This document shows positions 5,281 to 8,293 of a stretch of 8,293 nt of DNA, in pieces. How positions within the stretch are numbered: the first letter of the stretch is position 1; each line of letters opens with the position of its first letter. Under the pieces are notes generated by a model. That model did no database searches. It was given only the letters and a program-made list of their open reading frames with translations, and was not told where the DNA came from. A program made the position numbers and the translations under genes. Source of the stretch: CALVJJ01 sp045538425 (GTDB taxonomy: Bacteria > Bacillota > Clostridia > Christensenellales > UBA1242); contig JAZSRJ010000052.1 in the NCBI GenBank assembly GCA_045538425.1, positions 1 through 8,293 of the forward strand, written 5' to 3'.

Positions 5281-6166
5281 AAATAAGTGTTAATAACATT
5301 CCAACAATGCAACTAATAGAATACAATCCAACTGTAATCAAGATATTGTTTTTCATATTTTTGTTGCTTCGATACAAATATGCTAATCCTAGTCCAGCAT
5401 TAACACTAAGTCCTGCAATGCAAGAACCTAATGACAATCCATTCATCATATATAGTTGGGTAATTAGGACACTAGAAGCACAATTTGGGATAAGTCCTAC
5501 AAGTCCAGCAAGCAATGGTTGGAAAATGCCTGTCACGGACATGAAGTTGATGAGTTTTTCTTCGCCAATATAATGTATGGTAAAACCTAATACCAAATTA
5601 ATAATTAGGATATAAAGAGCAATCTTTAATGTGTGTAATAGTGGATGAATAAAGAATTTGTGAAAAGCACTATCATGATTTTCTTCAATTTCATGCCCGC
5701 AACACCCAACATGATTGTTTTCTTCATTTTCTTCGATCATTGCTGGTTGATCAACGATTTTTTGTGTTGATTTGAATCCAGCAAAGAGAATATCTGCCCC
5801 ATATCCAACAAATAATGCCAAAGCTATTTTGATCACTAAAACTGGCCAAAGTTTTGACCATCCTTCAGGACTTGACATCATAATTGGGATAGCTTCATCA
5901 CTTGTTGCAATAAATACAGCAAGTAATGTCCCTACATTAATATAACGTTTTGAGTATAGATCACTTGCAACAACAGAAAATCCGCATTGAGGCAAAATAC
6001 CGATGGCTGTACCAAATAATGGAGCGTATTTCCCCTTTAGAATTTTGTTGTGTTGCAATTTTGAGAAGGCGTGTTCTTCAATAACTTCAATAAAAACATA
6101 CACGAAAAACAAGAATGGTGTTAGTTTTAAGGTGTCAAGAAGAGCCTCAAGAATTACTTCCCACAT
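5279..6166 (-). CDS. Putative ten-TM heavy-metal/manganese exporter (ArsP_2-like permease)
   Basis: A 295-residue polytopic membrane protein. It has two related halves, each with a G-[IL]-[LI]-P-x-C motif: GILPQCGFSV (56-65) and GLIPNCASSV (224-233). This is the layout of the putative heavy-metal exporter family (ArsP_2; often named 'putative manganese transporter'). SDEAIP (89-94) in the first half is another polar patch inside hydrophobic sequence. The linker between the halves is acidic with a His/Cys cluster, NHVGCCGHEIEENH (151-164), then HKFFIHPLLH; it is likely cytoplasmic and metal-binding. About five TM segments flank the linker on each side. The substrate (Mn2+, another divalent metal, or arsenic species) is not shown by sequence. 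ATG at 6166-6164 follows the TAA of the LtaS-like gene by one base. Its SD, TAGGAG (6178-6173), lies inside that gene, so translation is probably coupled. The stop overlaps the terminator. Confidence 0.85.
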   Translation of the reverse strand: MWEVILEALLDTLKLTPFLFFVYVFIEVIEEHAFSKLQHNKILKGKYAPLFGTAIGILPQCGFSVVASDLYSKRYINVGTLLAVFIATSDEAIPIMMSSPEGWSKLWPVLVIKIALALFVGYGADILFAGFKSTQKIVDQPAMIEENEENNHVGCCGHEIEENHDSAFHKFFIHPLLHTLKIALYILIINLVLGFTIHYIGEEKLINFMSVTGIFQPLLAGLVGLIPNCASSVLITQLYMMNGLSLGSCIAGLSVNAGLGLAYLYRSNKNMKNNILITVGLYSISCIVGMLLTLI

Positions 6167-6167
6167 G

Positions 6168-8246
6168 TTAGTCTCCTATTGTAGTAGATTGGATAATTTC
6201 ATTATAAATTTCAAAAATTTTTGGATTGCTGTAGATTGCATCAATAATCAATTGTTTTTCATAAAGCGGTGTTCGATTATCCATAAAAGAATGCAATTCC
6301 TCAGGTGTAACGTCTTCAGCTGTATACTGAACAGTGCTTTGGGTCATATATATGCGATCATTAAAATAGGAATTGGATACTTTTAATGTATTAAAGACTT
6401 GATTGCTTAAATCTTCATGGAAAATACTGCATCCCATATAAAGATTAGGATTGTATGTTAAACCTAATAGATCTAAAATAGTTGGTAAATTGTTGTATGT
6501 ACAAGTAAAACGTGTATCTTGATAACCATGACCATTACCACGAACAAAACTACCGTTAGGCAAATTGTTTACTTTTTCGCAAAGTTTTTCATCATAAATC
6601 ATACATGGCATACGATAAAGATCAGGAACAAAACTCTCATTACGATCTAGTGCTCTAAAACGCCAAGACATACTTTCATAATAAGAGTTATGATCAGAGA
6701 ATAACAATACAGTTGTATTGTGTAATAAGTTGTTGTCTTCCAAGTGTTGGAAAAGACTAGCAAGACCTTTATCTAGATCCATTGCTGCTGATTTGTACCA
6801 CAAAAATCTTTCTTGCAAATCTTTACTCTCTGGAATGATGTATCCAATTGATTCCACATATTCATGTAATTGTTCAATATTTTCAGGATTTTCCGTCAAT
6901 TTATTGTAATATTTTTGAGTAACTTCTCTTTGTTCGTGATATCCATGCATAATAATGGTAGATATGGATGTAAGGAATCTTTCTCCCGTTGTTGGGGCAA
7001 TGTCCTCTAGATATGTTTCGATCATATCACTATCCCTTACAAAATCATAAAATTCATTCGTGATTGGATAGCTTTCTAATTCTTCGTCACGATTGGCAAC
7101 ATCCTCTTTTAGTTCATCCATTTTGTCTAATGTAACAAGATAATCATATCCCGCTTTTGGGAATGTTTTATGACGATTATAAAAACTTCCTACATTGTTA
7201 TGAATATAGGTGGTTTTGACTTCAGTTGGAGATTGATTTTTCACAACATTTGCTAAGGTATAATCTAAGTACTGATTGGATAAAGCTTGTTGTATTTCTT
7301 TTGTTCCAGTCGTTGCTGGGAAATTAGCTGAATAATTGCCAAACAAGGTTAAGCCTTCCGAAACATTTGTTTTGTTTTCGGTATAATAATTGGTAAGAGA
7401 ATAACAATCTTCATATAACAATTGATATAAAAATGGCGTAAATACAGGGTCAATTGCAATATAATCCATTGTTTCTAGCAATATGGTAATAACATTGTTC
7501 CCTTCCGAAATACCAGTAAACTCTGTGGTTGGAGTTTCGTGATTAGTTGCGAGTTTTTGTGCATAGTTAGTCAAAACTTCGTCTTCTAAATGCTTATTAG
7601 TAAACAAAGCAAGTTCAATGTTTTTTAGATAAAAACCAAATGTGCCAAACTTTTGATAAGCTTCTGTTTTGGATGTTAACTGTTCAAAGAGTATGCGATC
7701 ACTATCTAGTAGATTAGATGCAGTTGGAAGGCTCTTATAAGATAACGTATAACCTGTTCCACCAATTATTTGGAAAAAACAAAAAATGCCAAGCAAAGAG
7801 AAAGCTAGTCTGTTTTTAGTTTGAACATAAGGTACTTTGATTAGATGTAGACGATAAAATACAACTGCGGCAATAACCCCAGATGCTAAAAACAAGAAGA
7901 AGACCCACCAGTTAAAAAAAGACATGTCAAATGCAGATATTCCCTCACCTGCAAGTTTTAACATTTCGACTGTCAATAAGTCACCACTTACACTGCTCAT
8001 AATATTATTGACAAGTGAAATGACAAATTGAATGGTAAGCATAACAATGGCTACAATAACACGAGTCAAGTCATGTGGAATTAAAAATATAACTCCAGTA
8101 ATCATTGTGATAATGGCTAAGTCAAACCAATAATATTCTGGCAACACGCCATAACCCATGGTTAAGAATGTTAGTATTTCAAATATAATAGCAAAGCCAA
8201 AATAGCTCATACTAATACACAAATTTTTCAATAAAGATTTTTTCAT
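6168..8246 (-). CDS. Lipoteichoic-acid-synthase-like membrane phosphotransferase (alkaline-phosphatase/sulfatase superfamily)
   Basis: 692 residues. The first about 170 form some five TM helices (near 11-30, 40-57, 62-82, 109-131, 146-166); the rest is an extracellular sulfatase-fold domain. By comparison with S. aureus LtaS, the metal ligand Glu is E258 in ITILLETM, the catalytic Thr is T293 in TENKTNVSEG, a substrate His lies in MHGYH (H434 or H437), and D518-H519 in LLFSDHNSYYES are the other metal ligands. LtaS enzymes are Mn2+-dependent and transfer glycerolphosphate from phosphatidylglycerol. This member may do so or modify another envelope polymer. The substrate-binding Trp of LtaS (W354) aligns with Tyr (Y356), while the following Arg is kept (R358). 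The start is ATG 8246 (weak SD, CGGGAT). A TTG at 8276 has no SD and would only add a polar tail. It is first in the pair with the exporter. Confidence 0.9.
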   Translation of the reverse strand: MKKSLLKNLCISMSYFGFAIIFEILTFLTMGYGVLPEYYWFDLAIITMITGVIFLIPHDLTRVIVAIVMLTIQFVISLVNNIMSSVSGDLLTVEMLKLAGEGISAFDMSFFNWWVFFLFLASGVIAAVVFYRLHLIKVPYVQTKNRLAFSLLGIFCFFQIIGGTGYTLSYKSLPTASNLLDSDRILFEQLTSKTEAYQKFGTFGFYLKNIELALFTNKHLEDEVLTNYAQKLATNHETPTTEFTGISEGNNVITILLETMDYIAIDPVFTPFLYQLLYEDCYSLTNYYTENKTNVSEGLTLFGNYSANFPATTGTKEIQQALSNQYLDYTLANVVKNQSPTEVKTTYIHNNVGSFYNRHKTFPKAGYDYLVTLDKMDELKEDVANRDEELESYPITNEFYDFVRDSDMIETYLEDIAPTTGERFLTSISTIIMHGYHEQREVTQKYYNKLTENPENIEQLHEYVESIGYIIPESKDLQERFLWYKSAAMDLDKGLASLFQHLEDNNLLHNTTVLLFSDHNSYYESMSWRFRALDRNESFVPDLYRMPCMIYDEKLCEKVNNLPNGSFVRGNGHGYQDTRFTCTYNNLPTILDLLGLTYNPNLYMGCSIFHEDLSNQVFNTLKVSNSYFNDRIYMTQSTVQYTAEDVTPEELHSFMDNRTPLYEKQLIIDAIYSNPKIFEIYNEIIQSTTIGD

Positions 8247-8280
8247 TACAATATCCCGTTTTTTTTCTATAATCAAATAA

Positions 8281-8286
8281 AGTATA
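8281..8286 (-). promoter_or_regulatory. Possible -10 box upstream of the LtaS-like gene
   Basis: TATACT on the minus strand, 34 bases before the ATG at 8246. The matching -35 would lie outside the window, so this is only half a promoter and cannot be confirmed here. Confidence 0.3.
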
Positions 8287-8293
8287 TAAGAGA

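Noticed and set aside
8247..8276. Upstream TTG start for the LtaS-like protein (10 extra residues)
   Set aside because: No ribosome binding site precedes it, and the added residues are polar and would sit in the predicted leader; the ATG at 8246 gives a normal N-terminus before the first TM helix.
1..8293. TGA=Trp genetic code (as in mycoplasmas), suggested by AT-richness and the TGS-less ThrRS
   Set aside because: All genes read through without internal TGA; Trp codons I checked are TGG (L20, exporter start), which would be unlikely in an AT-rich genome using TGA for Trp.

Overview
The window is an AT-rich piece of a low-GC Bacillota-type chromosome with every supported gene on the minus strand. 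Strong sigma-A-like promoters (TTGACA/TATAAT type), AGGAGG-type ribosome binding sites, a T-box riboswitch and a ribosomal-protein leader with an attenuator all fit Bacillota. A threonyl-tRNA synthetase with no TGS domain recalls Mollicutes and some Erysipelotrichia-like relatives, but that placement is inference. All stop codons are TAA or TAG, and Trp at the sites I read is TGG, so I see no sign of the TGA=Trp code.

Read in the direction of transcription (high to low coordinates), there are five units. (1) 8246-5279: a membrane-anchored lipoteichoic-acid-synthase-like enzyme and, one base after its stop codon, a ten-TM heavy-metal/manganese exporter-like protein. They form a translationally coupled pair ended by a strong terminator. 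(2) 5192-3945: a 415-residue soluble protein of unknown family with its own promoter and terminator. (3) 3815-3147: a TrhA/hemolysin-III (PAQR-like) membrane protein with its own promoter. (4) 2840-1104: thrS, preceded by a full T-box leader with an ACC (Thr) specifier and followed by a terminator. (5) from about 998 to beyond position 1: infC-rpmI-rplT, with its own promoter, a leader containing a terminator/antiterminator pair (L20-leader type), and rplT cut by the window edge.

The translation-related half (thrS, infC, rpmI, rplT) is densely regulated. ThrRS responds to uncharged tRNA-Thr through the T-box. infC-rpmI-rplT is probably attenuated by L20 and also limited by IF3 itself, because infC seems to start at a rare AUA codon that is well placed after a GGAGGU site. 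The upstream half is envelope and metal related. The best functional hypothesis is that the exporter supplies Mn2+ or another divalent metal to the extracellular, metal-dependent LtaS-like active site. No mobile elements, CRISPR arrays, tRNA or rRNA genes were seen. Most of the window is ordinary core genome; the items most worth a second look are the infC start, the TGS-less ThrRS, the LtaS/exporter coupling and the unknown 415-residue protein.
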